Below, one piece after another: positions 1-6,576 of a stretch of 9,618 bases of DNA. Position numbers and translations under genes: made by a program. The stretch is from Gammaproteobacteria bacterium. Lineage in GTDB: Bacteria > Pseudomonadota > Gammaproteobacteria > Pseudomonadales > Pseudomonadaceae. Numbering within the stretch: the first letter of the stretch is position 1; each line of letters starts with the position of its first letter. Where the stretch lies: NCBI GenBank assembly GCA_012513235.1, contig JAAZCO010000138.1, positions 1-9,618 of the forward strand. The letters run 5' to 3'. Under the pieces are notes generated by a model. The model did not search any database and had not been told where the DNA came from. It saw nothing but the letters and a program-made list of their open reading frames with translations.

Positions 1-849
1 CACTGTCCAGTTTTTAAACACGCCACGCTTTTCTGTCACTGCCAAGGAGTGAATCAAAGCAGTACCCAGCAACCATGGCATAAAGGATGCGTTTTCTACC
101 GGATCCCAGAACCACCAACCGCCCCAACCCAGTTCGTAGTAAGCCCACCACGAACCCAGCGCAATACCAGCACCGAGAAACGCCCAAGCGATCAACGTCC
201 ACGGACGTGACCAGCGCGCCCATGCCGCATCCAACTTACCGCCGAGCAATGCTGCAATCGCAAAGGCAAAGGCTACCGAGAAACCTACGTAACCCATATA
301 GAGCATGGGCGGGTGTACGATCAAACCAAAGTCTTGTAACAATGGGTTAAGGTCACGCCCGTCCATCGGCATTTGTGGTAATAAACGCACAAAAGGATTG
401 GATGTCTCAATCAGAAAGAGCAAAAAGCCGATACTGATCATGCCCATCACCGCCAAGACACGCGCCAGCATTTCCTCAGGTAATTGACGCGAGAAAATCG
501 CTACTGCAAAAGTCCAGCCAGCTAGAATCAAAGCCCATAACAGCAAAGAGCCTTCATGCGCTCCCCACACCGCACTGAACTTATAAAACCAAGGCAGCGC
601 ACTATTGGAGTTCGATGCCGTGTAAGCCACCGAAAAGTCATCGGTCATAAAGGACCAGGTCAGACACAGGAAGGCAATCAATAAGAAGATAAACTGCCCC
701 CAAGCAGCAGGCTGCCCTAGGCTCATCCACTTATGATCGCCACGCCAGGCGCCAACTAACGGAAAAAACGACTGCACCACAGCAAAGCATAACGCTAGGA
801 TCATTGCTAACTGACCCAGTTCCGGCACATACAACGCCGCATCGCTCAT
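1..849 (-). CDS. ccmF: Cytochrome c haem lyase subunit CcmF (5' part, gene runs off the left edge)
   Basis: CcmF is the large membrane subunit of the haem lyase that takes haem from holo-CcmE and attaches it to the CXXCH cysteines of apocytochrome c in the periplasm. Only the first 283 codons are in the window; family members are about 650 residues, so roughly 40% is present. The reading frame is open to base 1. The protein begins MSDAALYVPELGQLA and is strongly hydrophobic with several membrane spans. The tryptophan-rich WWD haem-handling motif is clear at about residues 241-255 (WGGWWFWDPVENASF). Conserved periplasmic histidines are visible as VHPP (H179) and LIHS (H267). The ATG at 847-849 overlaps the ccmE stop as ATGA, implying translational coupling. 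It is the last ccm gene visible; ccmG and ccmH normally follow. Identification is secure. Confidence 0.96.
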   Translation of the reverse strand, partial: MSDAALYVPELGQLAMILALCFAVVQSFFPLVGAWRGDHKWMSLGQPAAWGQFIFLLIAFLCLTWSFMTDDFSVAYTASNSNSALPWFYKFSAVWGAHEGSLLLWALILAGWTFAVAIFSRQLPEEMLARVLAVMGMISIGFLLFLIETSNPFVRLLPQMPMDGRDLNPLLQDFGLIVHPPMLYMGYVGFSVAFAFAIAALLGGKLDAAWARWSRPWTLIAWAFLGAGIALGSWWAYYELGWGGWWFWDPVENASFMPWLLGTALIHSLAVTEKRGVFKNWTV

Positions 850-1313
850 TTTTTTGATTCCTTTTGACTATCTTCATAGTGTTTTAGCATGCCCGTTTTT
901 TCTAGGGCACTGCTTACTTCTGGTGGCATATAGTTTTCATCATGCTTGGCCAGAATTTCATCAGCAATTAATACGCCGGCATCATTTAAACGCCCCATAG
1001 CGACGATGCCCTGACCTTCGCGAAACAAGTCAGGCAAAATACCGCGGTACTGAATACCTGTATCCGCATCACCATCAGTCACGATGAAGTCCACCGTCAG
1101 CGAGTCTTCGCTACGCGTAAGCGTCCCTTCTTTGACTAAACCACCAGCACGAATACGCGCACCTTGCGGTGCTTCACCATTGGCAATTTGTGTCGGGGTA
1201 TAAAACAAGTTGATGTTTTGCTGCAGCGCCATTAAGCCAAGACCTACGGTTGCAGCGACGCCTAATAAAATAGCGCCAATAATAATTAAGCGTTTTTTAC
1301 GTACTGGATTCAC
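846..1313 (-). CDS. ccmE: Periplasmic haem chaperone CcmE
   Basis: CcmE is a membrane-anchored periplasmic chaperone that binds haem covalently and carries it from the CcmABCD complex to CcmF. The 155-residue product has a basic N-terminus (MNPVRKKRL) and one membrane anchor at about residues 8-30, followed by a soluble beta-rich domain. The covalent haem-binding motif HDENY is at residues 124-128, with H124 the haem-linked histidine and Y128 the ligand tyrosine expected for the H-D-E-x-Y class. Length fits the family. The start is GTG, chosen because the protein begins exactly as Pseudomonas CcmE proteins do and because the codon interlocks with the ccmD stop (GTGA, 1310-1313). The 3' end overlaps the ccmF start by 4 bases. 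No missing key residue. Confidence 0.96.
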   Translation of the reverse strand: MNPVRKKRLIIIGAILLGVAATVGLGLMALQQNINLFYTPTQIANGEAPQGARIRAGGLVKEGTLTRSEDSLTVDFIVTDGDADTGIQYRGILPDLFREGQGIVAMGRLNDAGVLIADEILAKHDENYMPPEVSSALEKTGMLKHYEDSQKESKK

Positions 1314-1486
1314 TGTTGAGCCTCCCGACGCAAACGACGCGCCTCATCTTTAAAATAACGTTGGCGGGCTAATAAAGGCAGCACCACATTCAACACTAAA
1401 ATTGCACAACTCACACCGTAGGCAGACCACACATACACTCCGTGATTGCCCATGGCTAAAAACTCAGAAAACGAATTAAAACTCAT
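1310..1486 (-). CDS. ccmD: Haem exporter protein CcmD
   Basis: CcmD is a small single-span membrane protein that stabilises the CcmABC-CcmE complex and is needed for release of holo-CcmE. I translated this short gene from the gap between ccmC and ccmE: 58 codons plus TGA, beginning MSFNSFSEFLAMGNHGVYVW. It has an N-terminal amphipathic part, one hydrophobic helix at about residues 21-40, and a strongly basic cytoplasmic tail (RQRYFKDEARRLRREAQQ). The FxxMGxHGxYVW region is the usual CcmD signature. The ATG overlaps the ccmC stop (ATGA, 1483-1486) and its TGA overlaps the ccmE GTG start (GTGA, 1310-1313), so it is locked into the operon on both sides. Identification rests on position, length, topology and the N-terminal motif. 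Confidence 0.93.
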   Translation of the reverse strand: MSFNSFSEFLAMGNHGVYVWSAYGVSCAILVLNVVLPLLARQRYFKDEARRLRREAQQ

Positions 1487-2238
1487 ACACCTCTCCCGAT
1501 TTTTCGTGCGACTTCAGCTTGTGCCCAACGGGTACGCGACTCACGCCGTAATACTTCTGTACGCATGCGCATCAGTAAGACAGCTGCAAAAAAGCAATAA
1601 AAACCAATGGTCATAATCAGTAACGGCAACCACATTTCCATCGGCATTGCTGGCTTTTCCGTAATGGTAAAAGTTGCCGGCTGATGCAATGTATTCCACC
1701 AGTCTACCGAGTACTTGATGATGGGAATATTAACGACACCGACAATCGCTAAGATGGCACAGGCTTTAGCGGCACTATCACGGTTGCTAATGGCATGCCC
1801 TAGAGCGATGATGCCAAAGTATAAAAACAGCAGAATCAACATAGCAGTTAAACGCGCGTCCCAAACCCACCAAGCGCCCCACGTTGGCTTGCCCCATACG
1901 GCACCGGTAAAGAGTGCAATCACCGTCATCCATGCGCCAATCGGAGCCGCCTGCTGCACTGCTACGTCAGCAATTTTCATTTTCCATACCAGACCGACAA
2001 TCCCAGCGACCGCAAGCGAAATATAAGTGGACTGGGCTAAAAAAGCCGCGGGAACATGAATATAAATAATACGAAAGCTATTGCCCTGCTGATAATCAGG
2101 TGGAGCATAAGCTAGACCCAACACCGCACCGAGCAACATTAATACAGCTGCACTGATGCTGAGCCAAGGTAACCAGCGGCCACTTATTTCATAAAACCAC
2201 TTGGGCGAGCCCAGCTTGTGAAACCACGTCCAATTCAT
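1483..2238 (-). CDS. ccmC: Haem exporter / haem-handling membrane protein CcmC
   Basis: CcmC presents haem to CcmE in the inner membrane; together with CcmA, CcmB and CcmD it forms the haem-loading and release complex. The protein has six predicted membrane helices. The WWD motif WGAWWVWDARLT is at about residues 120-131, and the two conserved periplasmic histidines sit in HVPAAF (H61) and LHQPAT (H185). I chose the ATG at 2236-2238 (251 residues, MNWTWFHKLGSPKW) over an in-frame GTG at 2248-2250. The ATG start places the histidines near the positions usual in the family, and a GTGAG tract lies 7 bases upstream of it. The GTG has no visible ribosome site. The gap of about 99 bases to ccmB is the only non-overlapping junction in the operon. 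It is AT-rich (TATATATAAAAT on the minus strand) and might hold a weak internal promoter, but no good -35 is seen. Confidence 0.94.
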   Translation of the reverse strand: MNWTWFHKLGSPKWFYEISGRWLPWLSISAAVLMLLGAVLGLAYAPPDYQQGNSFRIIYIHVPAAFLAQSTYISLAVAGIVGLVWKMKIADVAVQQAAPIGAWMTVIALFTGAVWGKPTWGAWWVWDARLTAMLILLFLYFGIIALGHAISNRDSAAKACAILAIVGVVNIPIIKYSVDWWNTLHQPATFTITEKPAMPMEMWLPLLIMTIGFYCFFAAVLLMRMRTEVLRRESRTRWAQAEVARKIGRGV

Positions 2239-2337
2239 CGAGATACTCACAGTTATTCAATATCAGTTGTGCAATCTATGATCGCATTATTTTATATATA
2301 CAATGTCTGAGCGCACAGTCATACGGTTCTTACGATC

Positions 2338-3009
2338 CTATTCACCCACACTAATGCGCAAGCCCGCAGCAATCGCAAAAGGCGCTAAAGTCAAAGTCAA
2401 CATCGCTAAAGCTGCCATCCACAACAAATAACCTGCCGTAGGTAAGCCTTGCAAAGATGCTTGAATCACGCCACTGCCTAAAATCAGCACGGGAATGTAT
2501 AACGGTAGAATCAACAATGCCAACAATATTCCACCGCGCTTCAAGCCTACGGTTAATGCAGCACCCACAGCACCGAGTAAACTTAAAACAGGCGTACCCA
2601 ACAATAACGAGAATAATAAAGTCGCAATACGATCAGCCGGCAAACCTAACATTAACGCCAATAACGGTGATAGCAGCACTAAAGCTAAACCACAGTACAA
2701 CCAATGCGCGAGCACCTTAGCAAGAACTAAGACCACAAGTGGATGCGGCGAAACGACCCACTGCTCCAGTGAACCATCTTCAAAATCACTGCGAAAAAGG
2801 CCATCAAGCGATAACAGAACCGCCAATAAAGCTGCCACCCACAACAACCCGGGTGACAAGGTTTGCAGTAGCTGCGACTCCGGCCCCACTGCCAATGGAA
2901 ACAATGCGATCACAATGGCAAAAAACACCAAGGGGTTCACCAACTCAGCAGGACGGCGAAACATCAAGCGTGTTTCACGCACTAGCATCAAAACAAAGAC
3001 ATGACTCAT
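2338..3009 (-). CDS. ccmB: Haem exporter ABC transporter permease CcmB
   Basis: CcmB is the membrane subunit paired with the ATPase CcmA; ATP hydrolysis by CcmAB drives release of holo-CcmE from CcmC rather than bulk haem export. The 223-residue product is almost wholly hydrophobic with about six membrane helices. Family landmarks include the N-terminal LVRETRLMFRRPAELVNPL segment and the cytoplasmic FEDGSLEQWVVSPHPL motif at about residues 76-91. Length is normal for the family. The ATG at 3007-3009 overlaps the ccmA stop as ATGA, so CcmA and CcmB are translationally coupled, as expected for stoichiometric partners. It ends about 99 bases before the preferred ccmC start. Confidence 0.95.
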   Translation of the reverse strand: MSHVFVLMLVRETRLMFRRPAELVNPLVFFAIVIALFPLAVGPESQLLQTLSPGLLWVAALLAVLLSLDGLFRSDFEDGSLEQWVVSPHPLVVLVLAKVLAHWLYCGLALVLLSPLLALMLGLPADRIATLLFSLLLGTPVLSLLGAVGAALTVGLKRGGILLALLILPLYIPVLILGSGVIQASLQGLPTAGYLLWMAALAMLTLTLAPFAIAAGLRISVGE

Positions 3010-3641
3010 GGTGCAATCCGCCCCAAATCCAACTCACGAAAGGTTGCTGGCGTATTTTGTAAAGCGTGATGTGTGGTTAAAATAACAATACCGCCATTGA
3101 CACAATGCTGCGCTAAATGCTGCTCCAGCTGCGTCACTGCTTGCTTATCCAACGCAGTAAAAGGCTCATCCAAAATCCATAAGGGCGGTGCATCTAAATA
3201 TAAACGCGCTAAAGCAACACGGCGTTGCTGCCCAGCAGACAAGGTATGACAGGGCACATCTTCAAAACCTGCTAAACCGACTGCAGCTAAAGCCTGCCAA
3301 ATCTGTTGGCGTGTTGCACTGTGATGCAAGGCGGATAACCAGGTCAGATTTTCTTCAGCAGTCAGCAAGCCTTTAATACCTGCGGCATGGCCCAGCCACA
3401 GTAAATTAGACGTTAACACCTGGCGCTGGCGATGAATATTGGTACCCTTAATCAGCACTTCACCCGCGGTTGGCTGCATCAAACCTGCCATTAAACGCAA
3501 TAGACTGGTTTTCCCGCTACCATTAGGACCACTGACTTGCAGCATATCGCTGGGCTTAACACTAATATTTAAATGTTCAAATAGCAGACGCCAATCGCGC
3601 TCACAGGCCAAATCAACAGTTTCAAGATAAGCATCAGACAC
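3006..3641 (-). CDS. ccmA: Haem exporter ATP-binding protein CcmA
   Basis: CcmA is the cytoplasmic ABC ATPase of the CcmABCD complex. All ABC landmarks are present in 211 residues: Walker A GPNGSGKT (38-45), the CcmA-type LGH in place of a canonical Q-loop (about 83-85), the signature LSAGQQRR (134-141), Walker B LWILDEP (154-160), and the switch histidine in TTHH (189-192). The start is GTG at 3639-3641. The nearest ATG is out of frame, and an AAGG tract lies upstream at wide spacing, suggesting modest initiation. It is the first gene of the leftward ccm operon. A TATAAT hexamer on the minus strand at 3724-3729 is a plausible -10. The short C-terminus is typical for CcmA. Confidence 0.96.
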   Translation of the reverse strand: MSDAYLETVDLACERDWRLLFEHLNISVKPSDMLQVSGPNGSGKTSLLRLMAGLMQPTAGEVLIKGTNIHRQRQVLTSNLLWLGHAAGIKGLLTAEENLTWLSALHHSATRQQIWQALAAVGLAGFEDVPCHTLSAGQQRRVALARLYLDAPPLWILDEPFTALDKQAVTQLEQHLAQHCVNGGIVILTTHHALQNTPATFRELDLGRIAP

Positions 3642-3790
3642 AAACAGGTCGCCTTGCGAAAAAGTTTCAAGTCGGTTTCACAGAGCAGCTATACTGCCCT
3701 GCAGCGACTCTAAATAATCCGCGATTATACACGGCTGCGCCCTGCGCGCGGCAGGCATTTACAAAGCATTTACAGTAGGTTGCAATCGAA
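3642..3790. promoter_or_regulatory. Divergent intergenic region ccmA / fliK-like
   Basis: This 149-base gap must carry the promoters of both the leftward ccm operon and the rightward fliK-like pair. On the minus strand a perfect TATAAT lies at 3724-3729, directly preceded by TG, but no clear -35 sits 17 bases upstream, so an extended or activated promoter is likely. On the plus strand TATACT at 3690-3695 is the best -10, with only a poor -35 (TTCAAG at 3666-3671). A direct repeat of GCATTTACA (3755-3763 and 3766-3774, 11-base period) lies just upstream of the fliK-like start and resembles a helically phased binding site. The promoter assignments are inference from hexamer matches. Confidence 0.4.
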
Positions 3791-5323
3791 ATGGCCAGTG
3801 AAATACCTTCAGCACGCCCTTCCCCTAGCATCCCTAATGTGCAACGCACCGCTACATCTGCGGTCAATTCCATTTTACAATTGCAGGGCAGTCTACCTTC
3901 ACAACTCAATATTGGCGACTCTGCCCAAGCTCAAGTTTTAGCATTACGCGAAACTCAGCAAGCTTTTCAAGTACTGTTACGCCTCTCGCTGAGTGACGGC
4001 CAGCAACGTACCGTGGAAGTACAAAGCAGTCAGCCACTGGTTGCCGGCAATGTATTAAAAGTGACTGCACTGTCCGCACAACAACTGGCCTTTAGCTTAG
4101 TTCCAGCCAGCACTGGCACAATCGCAACACGCATTGACACCGCTGTACTCACACCCGGCACTTTACTTGAGGGCAAAGTCACACACGTCGAACCCAACCC
4201 GCAAGGCGGCTTTAAAGTTGTGGTCAGCGTGACCAACAATGCTTTAGCCGGCCAGCAACTGCAGATCGACAGTCCAAAATCTCTACCTTTAAACAGTGTT
4301 TTTATCGCGCGAATTGATGGCGCGCAACAGTTAACTTTTCAGCCACTCAATACACGCCTTGAGCCACTGGCCATCAACCAAGAATTGCAAAAACAATTTG
4401 GTCTGCAAGGCTCACTCAATCAACTGTTTAAAGGCTTAGATACTGTATCGCCGCAGAGTATTTCGCCGGAAGCACAAAAAGCTATCAGCCAGTTACTGGG
4501 CGGCTTACCTGAAATCACTACTTTAATGGACCCTAAGAAACTCGCTCAGAGCCTAATCAACAGTGGTGCTCAGCTAGAAAACAAACTGCTTAGTGGTGCA
4601 TTTGAGCATGCAAGCCAAGACATGAAAGCCAATCTACTGCGCTTGATTGCACAACTTGTACCTATGCTACCCAGTAGCAACCCTACTCTTGCCGCATCGC
4701 AAAGTGCGCTGTTATCACAGGCTTTACCAGGGCTTTTACGCGATCAATTGCTGGGCAATACCCAGTCCCAACTGCGCGAGCAAGCCATGCGCTTTCCACT
4801 GCCAGCACGCCTATTGCAATCATTAGACAACCCTAACGATTTAGGCTCATTACTCAAGCTTGCTGCTGCAGCGGTATCGCGACTGCAAACCCACCAACTT
4901 TCAAGCCTTGGACAGACGCATACAACCCATGACGGCACCCAAGTTACAGTCTGGCAATTGGAGGTCCCCGCTCGCGACCAACACCATATCGTGCCGCTGC
5001 AGATTAAATTTCAACACGAAGAGCCCACGCATAAAAAGTCAGACGAGCCTGTGGTGCCACTGTGGAAAATCGATTTAAGCTTTGATTTGGAGCCACTCGG
5101 GCCTTTGCATATTCAAGCCAGCTTGCAAGGTACCAGTATTTCCAGTCAACTCTGGGCACAACAGGGTGCCACTGCCGAACTGATCGAACATGAACTCAGT
5201 CATCTACGCGATCGCTTGCTGGGTATTGGTTTAACGGTAAAAGATTTAAGCTGCCATCAAGGCTCACCACCACAAGGTGAAAAAACCACCCTACAACAAC
5301 GCTGGATTGATGACTTAGCATGA
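3791..5323 (+). CDS. FliK-type flagellar hook-length control protein
   Basis: FliK proteins are exported rulers that end hook or rod export by contacting the cytoplasmic domain of FlhB. This 510-residue protein has a long N-terminal part rich in Q, S, L and A with no signal peptide. Its C-terminal segment of about residues 425-495 (WKIDLSFDLEPLGPLHIQAS, then SSQLWAQQGATAELIEHEL and LRDRLLGIGLTVKDLSC) fits the Flg_hook domain (PF02120): amphipathic beta-strands followed by a helix and a strand. Start is ATG 3791 with a weak TAGG ribosome site 11 bases away. It overlaps the next gene by 4 bases. Pseudomonads usually carry the genuine fliK inside the main flagellar cluster, so this copy next to ccm may be a paralogue; no symbol is assigned for that reason. 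Family assignment is good; the exact role is inferred. Confidence 0.82.
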   Translation: MASEIPSARPSPSIPNVQRTATSAVNSILQLQGSLPSQLNIGDSAQAQVLALRETQQAFQVLLRLSLSDGQQRTVEVQSSQPLVAGNVLKVTALSAQQLAFSLVPASTGTIATRIDTAVLTPGTLLEGKVTHVEPNPQGGFKVVVSVTNNALAGQQLQIDSPKSLPLNSVFIARIDGAQQLTFQPLNTRLEPLAINQELQKQFGLQGSLNQLFKGLDTVSPQSISPEAQKAISQLLGGLPEITTLMDPKKLAQSLINSGAQLENKLLSGAFEHASQDMKANLLRLIAQLVPMLPSSNPTLAASQSALLSQALPGLLRDQLLGNTQSQLREQAMRFPLPARLLQSLDNPNDLGSLLKLAAAAVSRLQTHQLSSLGQTHTTHDGTQVTVWQLEVPARDQHHIVPLQIKFQHEEPTHKKSDEPVVPLWKIDLSFDLEPLGPLHIQASLQGTSISSQLWAQQGATAELIEHELSHLRDRLLGIGLTVKDLSCHQGSPPQGEKTTLQQRWIDDLA

Positions 5324-5658
5324 ACAAACCCACTGAACGCCAAGCCATTGCTCTAAAATACGACGGCCAAAATGCGCCTAATGTCACTGCCAAAGGCAAT
5401 GACGCTCTGGCTGAAGAAATCCTACAGATTGCTCGTGAAAATGACGTGCCCATTTATGAAAACGCCGATTTAGTACGCCTGTTAGCCCGCCTCGAACTCG
5501 GAGATGCAATCCCTGAGTCACTCTACCAAACCATTGCAGAAATCATTGCTTTTGCTTGGTACCTCAAAGGAAAAGCGCCTAAAGGCTTTTATAATCGTCA
5601 CGATAGTAACGAGGCTCCTTTACAACTGTTGCAGTTGCCACCCGATAAAAACACTTAA
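5320..5658 (+). CDS. Stand-alone homologue of the FlhB cytoplasmic domain (COG2257 / FlhX type)
   Basis: FlhB controls which substrates the flagellar type III apparatus exports; its cytoplasmic domain self-cleaves at NPTH. This 112-residue protein lacks all membrane helices and corresponds to the C-terminal cleavage product only. It has AIALKYDGQNAPNVTAKG (residues 9-26), then EEILQIARENDVPIYEN and LARLELGDAIPESLY, matching the FlhB C-domain in order. It begins MNKPTERQAIALKY, so its N-terminus falls almost exactly where the NPTH site would be, and the cleavage asparagine and histidine are absent. The ATG overlaps the fliK-like stop (ATGA), which couples two proteins whose families are known to interact. 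Helicobacter HP1575 (FlhX) is a described stand-alone protein of this kind. Its stop interlocks with the convergent SirB-family gene. Confidence 0.9.
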   Translation: MNKPTERQAIALKYDGQNAPNVTAKGNDALAEEILQIARENDVPIYENADLVRLLARLELGDAIPESLYQTIAEIIAFAWYLKGKAPKGFYNRHDSNEAPLQLLQLPPDKNT

Positions 5659-6062
5659 ATAGCTGAAGCGAACACACCGGCAAAAGGCTGATGCCAGCGC
5701 GCTGAATAATACATCCCCATATAACAAATCAATGCCGCAAAATAAGCCAACCAGCGCAGCACAATTGCATACTGCACTCGAAACGCTAGAGCGCCGAGCA
5801 ATACGTAACACAGCAATAACACTAATTTTGCCTGCAACCAAGGCGCAGCTAAAGGCGCAAAACTTAAGCTGGCTAATAACAGCAAGGCTGCCAATAACAA
5901 GCATGTATCAATCACATAACTGAGGCGATTAAGCCTAAGCTGCAACAACGTACGCCTATAAATTAACAACCCCCACAATCCACGCAGCATAAACAAGCAG
6001 CCACTGAGCAACGCCAAACTGATATGTACGTTTTTGATCAAAAAATAATGTTCAGCCAACAT
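5655..6062 (-). CDS. SirB-family integral membrane protein
   Basis: A 135-residue inner-membrane protein with four hydrophobic helices at about residues 6-26, 48-68, 76-96 and 99-118. It matches the SirB family (PF04247) in length and in landmarks: KNVHISLALLS near the N-terminus, an RG pair at 27-28 after helix 1, IDT at 51-53, and WLQAKL at 75-80. The family's biochemical function is not established; the Salmonella name came from a genetic effect on SPI-1 regulation and should not be taken as function here. Start is ATG 6062, with a good ribosome site (AGGA about 7 bases upstream). Its stop shares the palindromic TTAA at 5655-5658 with the FlhB-like gene. Its upstream neighbour is the displaced tRNA-Leu terminator, so before the island arrived it probably lay directly downstream of the tRNA cluster. 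Confidence 0.85.
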   Translation of the reverse strand: MLAEHYFLIKNVHISLALLSGCLFMLRGLWGLLIYRRTLLQLRLNRLSYVIDTCLLLAALLLLASLSFAPLAAPWLQAKLVLLLCYVLLGALAFRVQYAIVLRWLAYFAALICYMGMYYSARWHQPFAGVFASAI

Positions 6063-6085
6063 AAGTCATCCTGATTTACAGACAC

Positions 6086-6112
6086 AAAAAGCCCCAATTA
6101 AGGGACTTTTTT
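6086..6112. terminator. Terminator hairpin in the left repeat copy
   Basis: The sequence AAAAAGCCCC-AATT-AGGGACTTTTTT forms a hairpin with one mismatch (6092 against 6105) and A/T flanks on both sides, so it can act in either direction. It sits about 24 bases upstream of the leftward SirB-family gene. It is probably the original tRNA-Leu terminator, separated from its tRNA by the island. It would now stop leftward transcripts leaving the island end. Confidence 0.65.
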
Positions 6113-6159
6113 ATTCACAGGCTTTAGGCCTTTATATGGTGCGGACAGAGAGACTCGAA
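6092..6159. repeat. Left direct repeat: displaced tRNA-Leu 3' end and terminator (att-like)
   Basis: This 68-base stretch matches 8828-8895 at 66 positions; mismatches are at 6105 (a/g) and 6126 (a/t). The perfect core is 33 bases, 6127-6159 against 8863-8895. The core holds the last 24 bases of the tRNA-Leu gene (T-loop, 3' acceptor strand and encoded CCA), and the rest is the downstream terminator hairpin. The sequence diverges right after the T-loop TCGAA, so no tRNA can form here. The arrangement is what tyrosine-integrase elements leave when they insert in a tRNA 3' end: the intact gene stays at one end and the displaced 3' fragment lies at the other. Confidence 0.9.
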
Positions 6160-6505
6160 ACAAGGTATCTATCAGCAACAAAAGCAAGCCCCTTATAGGC
6201 TGGTGTATTTCCGTGGTACAAACCATGGTACAAATAAACTGACCATGCATCTAATGATTACCAGCCGGCTATTGATTATAAAGCAGCACAATAATAAAGT
6301 GCGCCAGCGTACCTGCTCCTGCTTAAAATACACAGCAAACACCCCTGCCAGATCTTCAGATTTCAAGCAGGAGCACGTCTTTTTGTATGGCAAACTCTAA
6401 TTTGGATGCGAGTAGTGCTGTATTTCTTCTGCTGCTGTACTCAATCATAAAAGGCAGTCCTCCAAAAAAATAACAGCTGACTGGACTTCCCCTAAAACAC
6501 ATAAA
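6160..6505. other. Non-coding left flank of the island
   Basis: No convincing gene is seen. It contains two TGGTACA motifs (6214-6220 and 6226-6232, 12-base period) and a 15-base inverted repeat with one mismatch (6315-6329 and 6360-6374) around a 30-base loop. It also holds a direct repeat TGCTGTA (6416-6422 and 6433-6439). Reading frames across it lack ribosome sites and protein-like composition. An integrase gene would be expected about here in a complete element and is absent. Confidence 0.6.
6315..6374. repeat. 15-base inverted repeat with 30-base loop
   Basis: GCTCCTGCTTAAAAT at 6315-6329 and ATTTCAAGCAGGAGC at 6360-6374 are reverse complements except at one position (6325/6364). The right arm is followed closely by CTTTTT (6379-6384). 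It could be a weak hairpin, a protein-binding site, or the scar of a small inverted-repeat element. No function is assigned. Confidence 0.6.
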
Positions 6506-6546
6506 TTCACCTCCATGGTGAAACAGATAGCATTTTAATCTATATT
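6506..6546 (+). promoter_or_regulatory. Putative promoter and dyad operator for the island operon
   Basis: A -10 TATATT (6541-6546, 5 of 6 consensus) lies 17 bases after a -35-like GTGAAA (6518-6523, 4 of 6). Transcription would start near 6553, giving a leader of about 24 bases before the ATG at 6577. A perfect dyad TTCACC-N5-GGTGAA (6506-6511 and 6517-6522) overlaps the -35, the right place for a repressor or a class II activator. This is the only good sigma-70-like match in the upstream region, but it has not been tested. Confidence 0.45.
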
Positions 6547-6576
6547 CGCAACATCAATATTTAGAGATAAATTCTC

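Noticed and set aside
2495..3004. Long plus-strand frame opposite ccmB (169 codons)
   Set aside because: Low-complexity N/T/K-rich translation that lies antisense to a clear ccmB; a shadow of its codon bias.
3663..3690. AAAGTTT upstream of the fliK-like gene as a flagellar sigma-28 promoter
   Set aside because: The -35-like part is suggestive, but the expected GCCGATAA is missing at the required distance (CACAGAGC is there instead).
6136..6159. A second tRNA-Leu gene at the left repeat
   Set aside because: Only the T-loop and 3' acceptor strand are present; no anticodon or D arm can be formed.
6193..6400. Overlapping open frames on both strands in the left flank
   Set aside because: They mirror each other across the 6315-6374 inverted repeat (both read CSCLK there) and look non-coding.
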